Of a DNA stretch of 16,678 bases, positions 1-7,042 are shown one piece after another. Where the stretch lies: assembly GCA_023259575.1 (NCBI GenBank), contig JALRHN010000031.1, positions 1 through 16,678 of the forward strand, given 5' to 3'. Positions within the stretch are counted from its first letter, which is position 1. Every line of letters starts with the position of its first letter. The translations under genes were made by a program, and so were the position numbers. A model generated the notes under the pieces. It did not search any database. It saw only the letters and a program-made list of their open reading frames with translations, and was not told where the DNA came from. The stretch is from Candidatus Kapaibacterium sp. (GTDB lineage Bacteria > Bacteroidota > Ignavibacteria > Kapaibacteriales > UBA961).

Positions 1-711
1 GAATTTGATAAAATCGTACAGTTTAGACGCTCCAACAGATCTTTCGATCCCAATATCAAAGTACCTGATGAAATTATTCAAAAAGCACTTGAACATGCTA
101 TCTTGTCTCCAAATAGTAGCAATATGCAATTATGGGAATTTCATTGGATTTCTTCTAAAGCAAACCTTGAAGAATTTATACCACTTTGCTTAAGCCAATC
201 TGCTGCTAAAACAGCACAGCAGATGGTTGTATTTGTAACTAGACAAGACAAATGGAAATCTCGAGCACAATGGAATGAAGAAAATGTAAGGAAAACTATT
301 ATTGGTGAACCAAATGCTATTCAAAAAGGCGGATTAGATTATTATAAAAAAGTTATGCCTTTACTGTATATGCAAGATATTTTTGGAATTATGGGATTAA
401 TCAGAAGAGCAATCAGTTTTTTCCTTGGATTTAATAAGCCATTTTTTCGTGCTGGTGGCAAAGCTTTTCAAAGAATTACAGTACATAAATCTTGTGCTTT
501 AGCTGCACAGACTTTTATGTTGTCAATTGCTTCACAAGGATTTCATACATGCCCAATGGAAGGCTTTGATGCTATAAGAGTAAAGAAAGCTCTTAAGCTT
601 CCAAAAGGAGCCGAGATATCCATGATTATTGCCATTGGCAAAGGAACCGAGCCAGGAATATGGGGTCCAAGATATAGATTACCATATCAAGAAGTAGTTG
701 TAAAACATTAA
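1..711 (+). CDS. Nitroreductase family protein (5' end cut by window)
   Basis: The reading frame is open from the first base and ends at TAA 709-711, so the start codon lies upstream of the window and 236 residues are visible. Near the visible N-terminus is the FMN-phosphate-binding pattern RRSNRSF, followed by a segment containing SPNSSNMQLWEF, typical of the nitroreductase/NAD(P)H:FMN oxidoreductase fold. The C-terminal part carries a GKGTEPGIWGPRYR-like segment that in this family closes the flavin pocket. Members are usually cytoplasmic homodimers that use NAD(P)H to reduce nitroaromatics, quinones or flavins; the substrate here cannot be told from sequence. An ATG at 103 is internal to the conserved domain and is not the start. 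The gene ends five bases before a hairpin terminator that also serves the convergent porin gene. Confidence 0.85.
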   Translation, partial: EFDKIVQFRRSNRSFDPNIKVPDEIIQKALEHAILSPNSSNMQLWEFHWISSKANLEEFIPLCLSQSAAKTAQQMVVFVTRQDKWKSRAQWNEENVRKTIIGEPNAIQKGGLDYYKKVMPLLYMQDIFGIMGLIRRAISFFLGFNKPFFRAGGKAFQRITVHKSCALAAQTFMLSIASQGFHTCPMEGFDAIRVKKALKLPKGAEISMIIAIGKGTEPGIWGPRYRLPYQEVVVKH

Positions 712-715
712 AAAC

Positions 716-744
716 AAAGCCCATGAATCACATTCATGGGCTTT
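716..744. terminator. Bidirectional hairpin terminator between nitroreductase and porin genes
   Basis: A perfect 13-bp stem (arm AAAGCCCATGAAT at 716-728, loop CAC, returning arm 732-744) sits between two convergent genes. The A-rich left and T-rich right ends of the stem let it act as an intrinsic terminator in both directions. It begins 5 bp after the nitroreductase stop and lies about 21 bp beyond the porin stop. Confidence 0.85.
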
Positions 745-765
745 ATCATTAATTTTAAAAGTAGA

Positions 766-2190
766 TTAGAAACCAACAACAGCTTCTACAACCACACCAT
801 TAAATTTTCCACCATTAAAGATATTATCAGTAGGAAAATCAGTATAGTTTTGGGATACATATTCTCCTTTAAGAAGAACATTTGGTGTTACAAACCATCC
901 AGCAGCAAAGGCCATTCTATCTATACCAACTTCATTTATCTTAGGAGCTAAAGCAGTTCCACCAGAACCAGCAAGATTCAACATTTCTGCTTTAACAGCA
1001 TTATATCTAAATCCGGCATATACATTGTTTTTTCCACCCCAACCAAAACGATAGATACCATCTATTGCCATTTGAGTGAATTTTCTATCTGAATCATAGG
1101 ATGCAGCAGAGCGACCAGTATTCATATCATAATCTGCAAATAGTTCAAAACCATATGCATTAATCAATAGATTAATCATATTCGCATTTACTTCATCATT
1201 CATATTTGGATTAAAACGTCCAGAGGTGAATTGGGTAGTTGCAATAGGTTTGGGTGCATTAGGTGTTGCTACTGCATTGGCTGCTGCACTTTCCATTACT
1301 AAGAAATAATTGGATCCAGTTCTATCACCAGAAAACAATGTATTTGCACCATTTTTACCTTTCATATATCCAGAAGCAGTTAAGCGAACTCTGATATCAT
1401 CATTTAATGAATTATCATAACCAACTTTCCACAATAAAGACATAGAACGGCTATCATCGCTATAAGTTAATGTTGAATCGGCATTTTTTGCAGTACTTAC
1501 TGGGTCAACATTTCCTTTAATCTCACCATTTGTCATACCAACCATCGCTAAAAATCCATTACTTTGAACATACAATTCGCCACCAATTTCGGTAGCAAAT
1601 GCATCGATAATATAATTTTCTATAAATGGATTAAAAATAGTATTTCCTCCATCAGATCTTCGGAAATGGGCATCCCCATAATTAATTTCTTGATGTCCTA
1701 CTTTAAGAGTCACATAGTTAAACACCTTATCAATTAAATCACTCTTTAAGAATTTCATCTTGTCAATTTGGATATAACCACCCTTTACCCATGTTTCATT
1801 ATGATGTCTTGCAGATAAATAAGTAGTGAGATTTAAACGCACTCCATCTTCTAATTGAACATCGAATAATAAGTTGGCAGAAGCTGTATTGAATCCAGAT
1901 GTAATTGGATAAGGTAAATTCTGATTGTATTTTGTTCCGCTTAGGACAATATACTTAGCAGGTGCAGTGTTTTCATGGCTTAAAGCCTGAAACTGCTGAG
2001 TAAATCCTCCGCCTATACGAAGCTTCAATCCTTCATACTTTGATCCTTCTACTTTAGGTGTTTCAAATACATTCATTCCGTTCAAATCATTAGTGCGGAA
2101 ATATTGCATTGAAGGAAATTGAGCGAGAGCAGGAATTATACTTCCAGCAACAAATACTGTAATGAGTGCTTTTCTAAACATGGTTTTCAT
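766..2190 (-). CDS. Outer-membrane beta-barrel porin-like protein
   Basis: Predicted 474-residue exported protein. I chose ATG 2190 because it has a good ribosome site (GAGGAAA, about 5 bases upstream) and begins directly with a Sec signal peptide (MKTMFRKALITVFVAGSI, cleavage probably after ALAQ). A longer reading from 2256 would put 22 charged residues before the signal. The mature protein has alternating hydrophobic/polar strands with aromatic girdles (for example YVTLKVGHQEINYG and NVYAGFRYNAVKAEM) and ends in VVVEAVVGF. The terminal Phe is the recognition signal for the BAM outer-membrane assembly machinery. It resembles uncharacterised Bacteroidota barrel porins; the transported solute is unknown. 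It is divergent from two YceI-family genes, and the 312-bp gap between them holds an operator-like palindrome, so shared regulation is plausible but inferred. Confidence 0.75.
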   Translation of the reverse strand: MKTMFRKALITVFVAGSIIPALAQFPSMQYFRTNDLNGMNVFETPKVEGSKYEGLKLRIGGGFTQQFQALSHENTAPAKYIVLSGTKYNQNLPYPITSGFNTASANLLFDVQLEDGVRLNLTTYLSARHHNETWVKGGYIQIDKMKFLKSDLIDKVFNYVTLKVGHQEINYGDAHFRRSDGGNTIFNPFIENYIIDAFATEIGGELYVQSNGFLAMVGMTNGEIKGNVDPVSTAKNADSTLTYSDDSRSMSLLWKVGYDNSLNDDIRVRLTASGYMKGKNGANTLFSGDRTGSNYFLVMESAAANAVATPNAPKPIATTQFTSGRFNPNMNDEVNANMINLLINAYGFELFADYDMNTGRSAASYDSDRKFTQMAIDGIYRFGWGGKNNVYAGFRYNAVKAEMLNLAGSGGTALAPKINEVGIDRMAFAAGWFVTPNVLLKGEYVSQNYTDFPTDNIFNGGKFNGVVVEAVVGF

Positions 2191-2502
2191 AGCACTTTCC
2201 TCGATTGTATAATGAATAAACAATAGATGCTTCCCTCTAAAGTATTTATCAATCATCTTTTCATTAGATTAAAAATATGTTAAGAGTTATTGCATTTTTA
2301 ATTTTCAAAGTTTGGATAAAAAAGAGAATACATTGTCAGCATTCCCTTTTGTAACAATGGAAAATTCAGATATTCTTCGCTCATTAATTATGACAATTAT
2401 CATAGTTATAGAAAAATAAATAGAGCACTTTTGAATAATGAGAATGCATCATATTATAAGCTCACACATAATAATTATGAGAATTATAAATGGAGAAACA
2501 CC
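2191..2502. other. Divergent intergenic region between porin and YceI genes
   Basis: There is no gene here; the apparent coding extensions of both flanking genes fall before their signal peptides. The region holds the ribosome sites of both neighbours (near 2191-2203 on the minus strand and GGAG at 2492-2495 on the plus strand), a CRP/FNR-geometry inverted repeat (2385-2408) and a small AT-only inverted repeat (ATAATT / AATTAT, 2471-2487) just before the first YceI gene. I could not find a promoter with a good match to the Bacteroidota consensus on either strand. The best candidate is TTTG near 2347-2350 followed 19 bp later by TATTCTTC, which has two mismatches. Confidence 0.5.
2385..2408. 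promoter_or_regulatory. Candidate CRP/FNR-family operator
   Basis: The core TATGA-N6-TCATA (2389-2404) is a perfect 5-bp inverted repeat with a 6-base spacer, the geometry of CRP-type sites (TGTGA-N6-TCACA). Symmetry continues outwards as TAA/TTA after one mismatch, giving 8 matched pairs in 9. It lies about 98 bp before the first YceI start and about 195 bp before the porin start. In AT-rich DNA such repeats can arise by chance, and no regulator gene is in the window. Confidence 0.35.
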
Positions 2503-3090
2503 ATGAAAAAAAGTAATCTTATCGGCCTATTTGCTTGTATAAGTCTTTTATCACTATCTACTGTACATAGTCAATCTTTAAAAATGGCAGGTTCCAGTAA
2601 ATTATGGATTGATGGAACCTCTACTTTACATGATTGGAAATGTGATGCTAAAGGAATTTTTGGAAATTTTTCTATCCCAGATGATGTATTTGGGGCAAAA
2701 GTAGGTGAGGATATAGATATCAAAGCATCTATACAGATACCAGTAAACAAAATTTGGAATAAAGAAGAAAAATTAGTCGAAAATTTAAGAGAAGCATTAG
2801 AAGATGATAAGTTTTCTAGTATTAAATACACTGTTATTAAAGCAACGGTGATTTCTAGTGATGCAAATAATGCTAAAGTTAGAACTAATGGAAAATTAGC
2901 AATACATGGAAATGAAAAAAATGTAACAATCGATGTTCAGTTAGCAAAACAAGCAAGTGGAATGGAAGCTAAAGGATCATATTCTCTAAAAATGAAAGAC
3001 TATGATGTAGACCCTCCAACTATGTTTTTGGGGACAATTAAAACTGGAAATGAAATCAAGATTTCTTTTGAATTGGATTTAACAAAATGA
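2503..3090 (+). CDS. YceI family periplasmic lipid-binding protein (paralogue 1)
   Basis: A 195-residue exported protein. ATG 2503 is preceded by GGAG at a 7-base spacing and opens a clear signal peptide (MKKSNLIGLFACISLLSLST, cleavage probably after VHSQ, residues 21-24). An upstream in-frame ATG at 2431 is rejected because it would bury the signal. The YceI signature GTSTLHDWKC lies at about residues 38-47, and the C-terminal YDVDPPTMFLG-TIKTGNEIKISFEL segment matches the end of the family's eight-stranded lipocalin-like barrel. Characterised relatives bind long polyisoprenoid or amide lipids in the barrel; the ligand here is unknown. Its TGA overlaps the ATG of the next gene (ATGA), so the two are translationally coupled. 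Confidence 0.85.
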   Translation: MKKSNLIGLFACISLLSLSTVHSQSLKMAGSSKLWIDGTSTLHDWKCDAKGIFGNFSIPDDVFGAKVGEDIDIKASIQIPVNKIWNKEEKLVENLREALEDDKFSSIKYTVIKATVISSDANNAKVRTNGKLAIHGNEKNVTIDVQLAKQASGMEAKGSYSLKMKDYDVDPPTMFLGTIKTGNEIKISFELDLTK

Positions 3091-3707
3091 TAAATAGAAA
3101 AAGTATGCTCACCACATACCTAATTTCTGTGATATTACTTATACCTTCTCTTCACGCAAATAATTTGGGTAAATATCACATACAAAGAGAAAGCACTGTG
3201 TGGATTGAGGGAAGTTCGAATATTAATACATTCAAATGTGTTTCGTATAAAGTGCATGGAGAAGGAATTCTAGATAGTTCAATAAAGGCTGCTCCTATAA
3301 TTGGCTCACCATTTAATGTTCGTTTAAAAGCTACTTTTGCAATCACAGTAAAATCAATGGATTGCGGTAATCCTATGGTTAATAGTGATATGTATGAAGC
3401 ATTAAAAAGTGATGATTTTACTACATTATCTTATGAACTAAAAAGAGTTGATTTGCTTGGGGATATTAGTAAAGATGATGGGGCATTTTATGCAAATACT
3501 GTAGGAATGTTAACCGTTGCAGGGTCCCCTAGAGAAATCAAAATGAAGGTAAAATTAACTTCATTGGGAAATGGAAAATATAAAATCGAAGGAAATAAAG
3601 AGGTTCTTATGACAGATTTTGGCGTAAAACCTCCAACAGCTATGATGGGCTTGCTTAAAGCACATGATAAGCTAACATTCTATTTTGATATTATTGTAGA
3701 TGGGTAA
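3087..3707 (+). CDS. YceI family periplasmic protein (divergent paralogue 2)
   Basis: A 206-residue exported protein starting at the ATG that overlaps the previous stop by four bases. A signal peptide occupies roughly residues 1-24 (hydrophobic stretch LTTYLISVILLIPSLHA). It aligns by eye with paralogue 1 along its length: VWIEGSSNINTFKC at about 38-51 corresponds to LWIDGTSTLHDWKC, and FGVKPPTAMMGLLKAHDKLTFYFDI corresponds to the family C-terminal strand. The usual His-Asp-Trp of the signature is replaced by Asn-Thr-Phe, so its pocket has probably diverged. It may act with paralogue 1 as a pair or heterodimer, but that is inference. No convincing terminator hairpin is seen in the 50 bp before the convergent recF. 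Confidence 0.8.
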   Translation: MINRKSMLTTYLISVILLIPSLHANNLGKYHIQRESTVWIEGSSNINTFKCVSYKVHGEGILDSSIKAAPIIGSPFNVRLKATFAITVKSMDCGNPMVNSDMYEALKSDDFTTLSYELKRVDLLGDISKDDGAFYANTVGMLTVAGSPREIKMKVKLTSLGNGKYKIEGNKEVLMTDFGVKPPTAMMGLLKAHDKLTFYFDIIVDG

Positions 3708-3757
3708 AAACATATGTCGATAAAAGAACGGACATCTACACTTAATATTCGTTTTTC

Positions 3758-4876
3758 TTAAGTAGAGAAAGGCAAAGTAAAGAGTGTATATTCACCTTTT
3801 ACTGATTCAATAAGCTTTTCACCCTCTGTAGTTGTGATAAAAGTTTGTGCCCCAGACTCTAATACTTGCTCTAACACTCTATGAGTTCTTTCAGCATCTA
3901 ATTCGCTAAATATATCATCGAAAAGTAAAATTGGTGTTTCATTTCTTACTTCTTGAAGATATGTGAATTCAGCCCATTTAATGCTAATTAACAGAGATTT
4001 ATGTTGTCCTTGAGATGCAGTTTCTCTTGCTCTACCACCATGGATCATAATCTGAATATCATCTTTTTGTGGACCAAACAAAGTGGTAGCTCTTCTATAC
4101 TCATCAATTTCTAGTAATTGTGCGGCAATTGTATATGAGTCTTTAAAATCCTGAAAAGAAATAAGTTTGTTTTCTTTTTGAGTGTCTGGTATATATTCAA
4201 TTGATACTGTTTCTTTTGTACCACACATTGTTTGATATGCTTTTAAAAAATGTGGTGTAAATTCTTCTATAAAAGATGCCCTAGCAGCACCAATTCTAGC
4301 ACCATATTCTATAAGTTGATCTGTAAGTACACCAAATAATCCTTTATCTACAGAAACTCCTTGAACCTTTGCTTGATATAATAATGCATTTCTTTGTTTG
4401 ATTATTTTTTTTACTGTAATTGCATCGTCTACATATACTTTTCTTGCTTGGGATAATAAAGCATCCATAAATCTTCTTCGATCATCTGGTGCTCCAAATG
4501 TAATTTCTTTAAAATCAGGAGATAAAACAATCAATGGAATTTCGCCTAAAATATCTTTTGGATTCATTCTATCTCCTAAACTAGAATGAATCAATTTTCT
4601 AGATCCTTCTTTATAATGTACCCCGACTCGATAAGGAATACCTAGATCAGAAATCGCTTGAACTCCAACTGTATACGAGTCAAATCCCTTTTTTATCAGG
4701 TCGCTATCAGCAGAAGGTAAAAATGTTTTAGATAAACCACAAATAGAGATAGCCTCTAAAATTGTTGTTTTTCCTGAACCATTTAAACCTGTAATTATAT
4801 TCAATAATGGAGAACACTCCAAACTGCTCTGTTCATGATTTCTAAGATGCTCCAGAGTAATTGTTCGGATATACAT
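3758..4876 (-). CDS. recF: DNA replication and repair protein RecF
   Basis: A 372-residue SMC/ABC-type ATPase that binds single-strand gaps and helps RecOR load RecA in recombinational repair. The N-terminus MYIRTITLEHLRNH matches the usual RecF start, so ATG 4876 is preferred over an in-frame TTG at 4909. Walker A is GLNGSGKTT (30-38), the ABC signature SQGQHK (288-293), and Walker B plus D-loop LLFDDIFSELD (about 317-327), followed by a TFITTTE switch segment. Length is normal (about 360). No clear Shine-Dalgarno is visible. The gene stands alone rather than in the dnaA-dnaN-recF arrangement, as in many Bacteroidota. It diverges from clpB. Confidence 0.95.
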   Translation of the reverse strand: MYIRTITLEHLRNHEQSSLECSPLLNIITGLNGSGKTTILEAISICGLSKTFLPSADSDLIKKGFDSYTVGVQAISDLGIPYRVGVHYKEGSRKLIHSSLGDRMNPKDILGEIPLIVLSPDFKEITFGAPDDRRRFMDALLSQARKVYVDDAITVKKIIKQRNALLYQAKVQGVSVDKGLFGVLTDQLIEYGARIGAARASFIEEFTPHFLKAYQTMCGTKETVSIEYIPDTQKENKLISFQDFKDSYTIAAQLLEIDEYRRATTLFGPQKDDIQIMIHGGRARETASQGQHKSLLISIKWAEFTYLQEVRNETPILLFDDIFSELDAERTHRVLEQVLESGAQTFITTTEGEKLIESVKGEYTLFTLPFST

Positions 4877-5016
4877 ATAATGTTGTTTTTGTAAAAAATA
4901 ATACAACAAATTACGGAGTTAATTCAGTTTGTAGAAATTTCTTTCAATCTGAATCGTCTTAAAAGCACATGATGAGCACATAAGCACCTAATCAGATAAT
5001 TCACCAGAGAAAAAGT

Positions 5017-6327
5017 ATGAATCTCCAAAAATTTACACTAAAGGCTCAAGAAGCCTTACAAACTGCTCAAGAGATCGCAAATGGATACTCAAATCAGTCT
5101 ATCGAGCCAATACATTTACTAGCAGCATTATTACAAGATTCTGCGGGAATTGTACCACCAATGCTCATGAAAATTGGCGCTAATTTGAATTATCTTAAAT
5201 TAAAAGCAAATGAATTCATGGAGTCTTTGCCTAAAGTGGCTGGATCTTCATCTACTTATATTTCTAATGGACTAACTCAAATCCTGGAAACTGCTCAAAA
5301 AGAAGCTCTTTCTATGAAAGATGAATATGTTAGCGTAGAGCATTTATTACTTGGTTTTACTCAATTTCAATCTCAAGCTTCTCAATTGCTGAAAGATCAA
5401 GGGATTAACAAGGATTCTTTAAAAAAAATACTATTAGAAACTAGAGGTAATTCTAAAATTACAGATCAAAATCCCGAAGATAAATATCAAGCTTTACAGC
5501 GTTATGGACGAATTTTGAATGATGAAGCTAGAAAAGGAAAGATAGATCCAGTAATCGGAAGAGAAGATGAGATTAGAAGAATTTTGCAAGTTTTATCCAG
5601 AAGAACTAAAAATAATCCAGTTATTATAGGAGAACCTGGTGTAGGTAAAACAGCAATAGTAGAAGGTATTGCACAAAGAATTATAAGTGGCGATGTTCCA
5701 GAAACTCTTAAATCTAAAACTATTGTCTCTTTAGACATGGGTTCTTTGATTGCTGGTACAAGTTTTAGAGGACAATTCGAAGAACGTTTAAAAGCAATTG
5801 TACAACAAGTAACAGAGTCTGATGGAGAAATCATCCTGTTTATTGATGAACTTCATACATTAATTGGGGCTGGTGCAACTGGTGGTTCTATGGATGCTGC
5901 TAATATTCTAAAACCTGCTTTAGCACGTGGCGATTTGCGTTGTATTGGCGCTACTACATTAGATGAATATCAAAAATATATAGAAAAAGATCCAGCTCTT
6001 GAAAGAAGATTTCAGAAGGTATTGGTAGATGAACCAACCATTGATGATACCATTTCAATTTTGCGTGGTCTTAAAGAACGATATGAAGTACATCATGGTG
6101 TAAGGATTACCGATGCTGCCATTGTGGCTGCCGCTCAATTATCTTCACGATATATAACTGATAGATTTTTACCAGATAAAGCTATTGATTTGGTAGATGA
6201 AGCTGCTAGTAAATTGCGTATCGAAATTGATTCTATGCCAGAAGAACTTGACAATTTAGACAGAAAAATTCGCCAATTAGAAATCGAGAAACAAGCTCTG
6301 ATTAGAGAATTACAAGTTGATGAATGA
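5017..6327 (+). CDS. clpB: C-terminally truncated ClpB disaggregase (N domain plus first AAA+ domain only)
   Basis: ClpB/Hsp104 is a hexameric ATPase that, with DnaK, extracts polypeptides from aggregates; the family is about 860 residues with an N domain, NBD1, a coiled-coil middle domain and NBD2. This gene encodes only 436. The double-repeat N domain (about 1-145) and NBD1 are intact: Walker A GEPGVGKT (205-212), Walker B IILFIDEL (272-279), sensor IGATT, and arginine finger in ALERRF. The protein stops at LDRKIRQLEIEKQALIREL-QVDE, the first turn or two of middle-domain helix 1, at TGA 6325-6327. Nothing resembling NBD2 follows in any frame; 21 bp later comes a terminator and then pdxH. 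This is therefore an internal deletion, an assembly error or a natural short form, not a simple frameshift. The start ATG has only a weak GAGA ribosome site. No CIRCE element is visible upstream. Confidence 0.9.
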   Translation: MNLQKFTLKAQEALQTAQEIANGYSNQSIEPIHLLAALLQDSAGIVPPMLMKIGANLNYLKLKANEFMESLPKVAGSSSTYISNGLTQILETAQKEALSMKDEYVSVEHLLLGFTQFQSQASQLLKDQGINKDSLKKILLETRGNSKITDQNPEDKYQALQRYGRILNDEARKGKIDPVIGREDEIRRILQVLSRRTKNNPVIIGEPGVGKTAIVEGIAQRIISGDVPETLKSKTIVSLDMGSLIAGTSFRGQFEERLKAIVQQVTESDGEIILFIDELHTLIGAGATGGSMDAANILKPALARGDLRCIGATTLDEYQKYIEKDPALERRFQKVLVDEPTIDDTISILRGLKERYEVHHGVRITDAAIVAAAQLSSRYITDRFLPDKAIDLVDEAASKLRIEIDSMPEELDNLDRKIRQLEIEKQALIRELQVDE

Positions 6328-6347
6328 TCAATCTGATAAATAAATAT

Positions 6348-6386
6348 ATGCCCCCAATGAGTTACACTTTTTGGGGGCATTTTTTA
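6348..6386. terminator. Strong intrinsic terminator after clpB, shared with pdxH
   Basis: A perfect 10-bp stem (ATGCCCCCAA at 6348-6357, TTGGGGGCAT at 6371-6380) with a 13-base loop is followed on the plus strand by TTTTTT. The minus strand reads the same stem three bases after the pdxH stop, with a weaker AT tail, so it can end both convergent transcripts. Confidence 0.9.
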
Positions 6387-7031
6387 TGGACTTAATCTAA
6401 CAATATGCCAAGAATCTTGATGTTTATTATACTTCATTCTATCATGCAATCTGCTTGGACGTCCTTGCCAAAATTCAAATGATGATGGATGAATGATATA
6501 ACCACCCCAAAAATCTGGTAATGGAATTTCCTTGCCTTCATACTGAGCCAAACATTGCTGATATGATTCTTCTATACTATGTCTGCCCTGGATAATGCTA
6601 CTTTGTGCCGAAGCCCAAGCTCCCAATTGGCTTTCTCTTGGCCTAGAAACAAAATACGCTTTACTAGTTTCTGTACTTATTTTACTAACCTTACCTTCTA
6701 TTCTAATTTGTCTTTCTGCCTCTGGCCAAAAGAATAAAACACTTATATATGGATTATTCTCTAATTCTTTGCCTTTTCTGCTTTCATAATTCGTATAAAA
6801 AATGAATCCTCCATCTTCTATTCCTTTTAATAAAACAACTCTTGATGAAGGCTTATTATCAGCAGAAACTGTACTTATTACCATTGCATTTGGCTCTAGA
6901 ACACCAAGTTCTCCAGCCTGAAGAAACCATTCATTAAATAATATAAATGGAGAATCTGGAATCTGATGTTCTTCTAAACCACCTTTTGTATAATGCTGTC
7001 TTAAATCAGCAAGATTTTGTGTTAATGCCAT
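6384..7031 (-). CDS. pdxH: Pyridoxamine 5'-phosphate oxidase
   Basis: A 215-residue FMN enzyme that oxidises pyridoxine or pyridoxamine 5'-phosphate to pyridoxal 5'-phosphate, the last step of PLP salvage; it acts as a cytoplasmic homodimer. Visible family features are RVVLLKG (64-70) and FYTNYESRKGKEL (78-90), which bind FMN phosphate; WASAQSS (139-145); and the C-terminal dimerisation region PDFWGGY (172-178) through EFWQGRPSRLHDR (186-198), including the conserved RPSRLHDR substrate-binding motif. Length is standard. The ATG at 7031 is 11 bp after the stop of the upstream metal-binding lipoprotein gene, so the two are probably cotranscribed, though no functional link is obvious. No strong ribosome site is visible. 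Confidence 0.95.
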   Translation of the reverse strand: MALTQNLADLRQHYTKGGLEEHQIPDSPFILFNEWFLQAGELGVLEPNAMVISTVSADNKPSSRVVLLKGIEDGGFIFYTNYESRKGKELENNPYISVLFFWPEAERQIRIEGKVSKISTETSKAYFVSRPRESQLGAWASAQSSIIQGRHSIEESYQQCLAQYEGKEIPLPDFWGGYIIHPSSFEFWQGRPSRLHDRMKYNKHQDSWHIVRLSP

Positions 7032-7042
7032 GGAAAACTCAA

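Noticed and set aside
736..951. Plus-strand open frame inside the 3' end of the porin gene
   Set aside because: Antisense shadow of the porin with no recognisable protein features.
2191..2256. N-terminal extension of the porin to 2256
   Set aside because: It would place 22 residues in front of a clear signal peptide; ATG 2190 has its own GAGGA ribosome site.
2431..2502. N-terminal extension of the first YceI protein to 2431
   Set aside because: It precedes a clear signal peptide, and ATG 2503 has a GGAG site at the right distance.
3708..3757. Possible terminator between the second YceI gene and recF
   Set aside because: Only a 5-bp ATGTC/GACAT pairing and an imperfect AAAAGAACG / CGTTTTTCTT pairing are present; neither makes a convincing hairpin with a T run.
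4877..4909. RecF start at TTG 4909
   Set aside because: The extra residues do not match the family, whose proteins start with the MYIRxIxLxxLRNH-like segment at ATG 4876.
4877..5016. CIRCE or sigma32-type heat-shock control upstream of clpB
   Set aside because: No TTAGCACTC-N9-GAGTGCTAA repeat and no sigma32-like promoter could be found; AGCAC occurrences lack the inverted partner.
6325..6386. A frameshift as explanation for the short ClpB
   Set aside because: All frames between the stop and pdxH cover only about 56 bp and contain the terminator; NBD2 is not there, so restoring the frame would not give a full protein.
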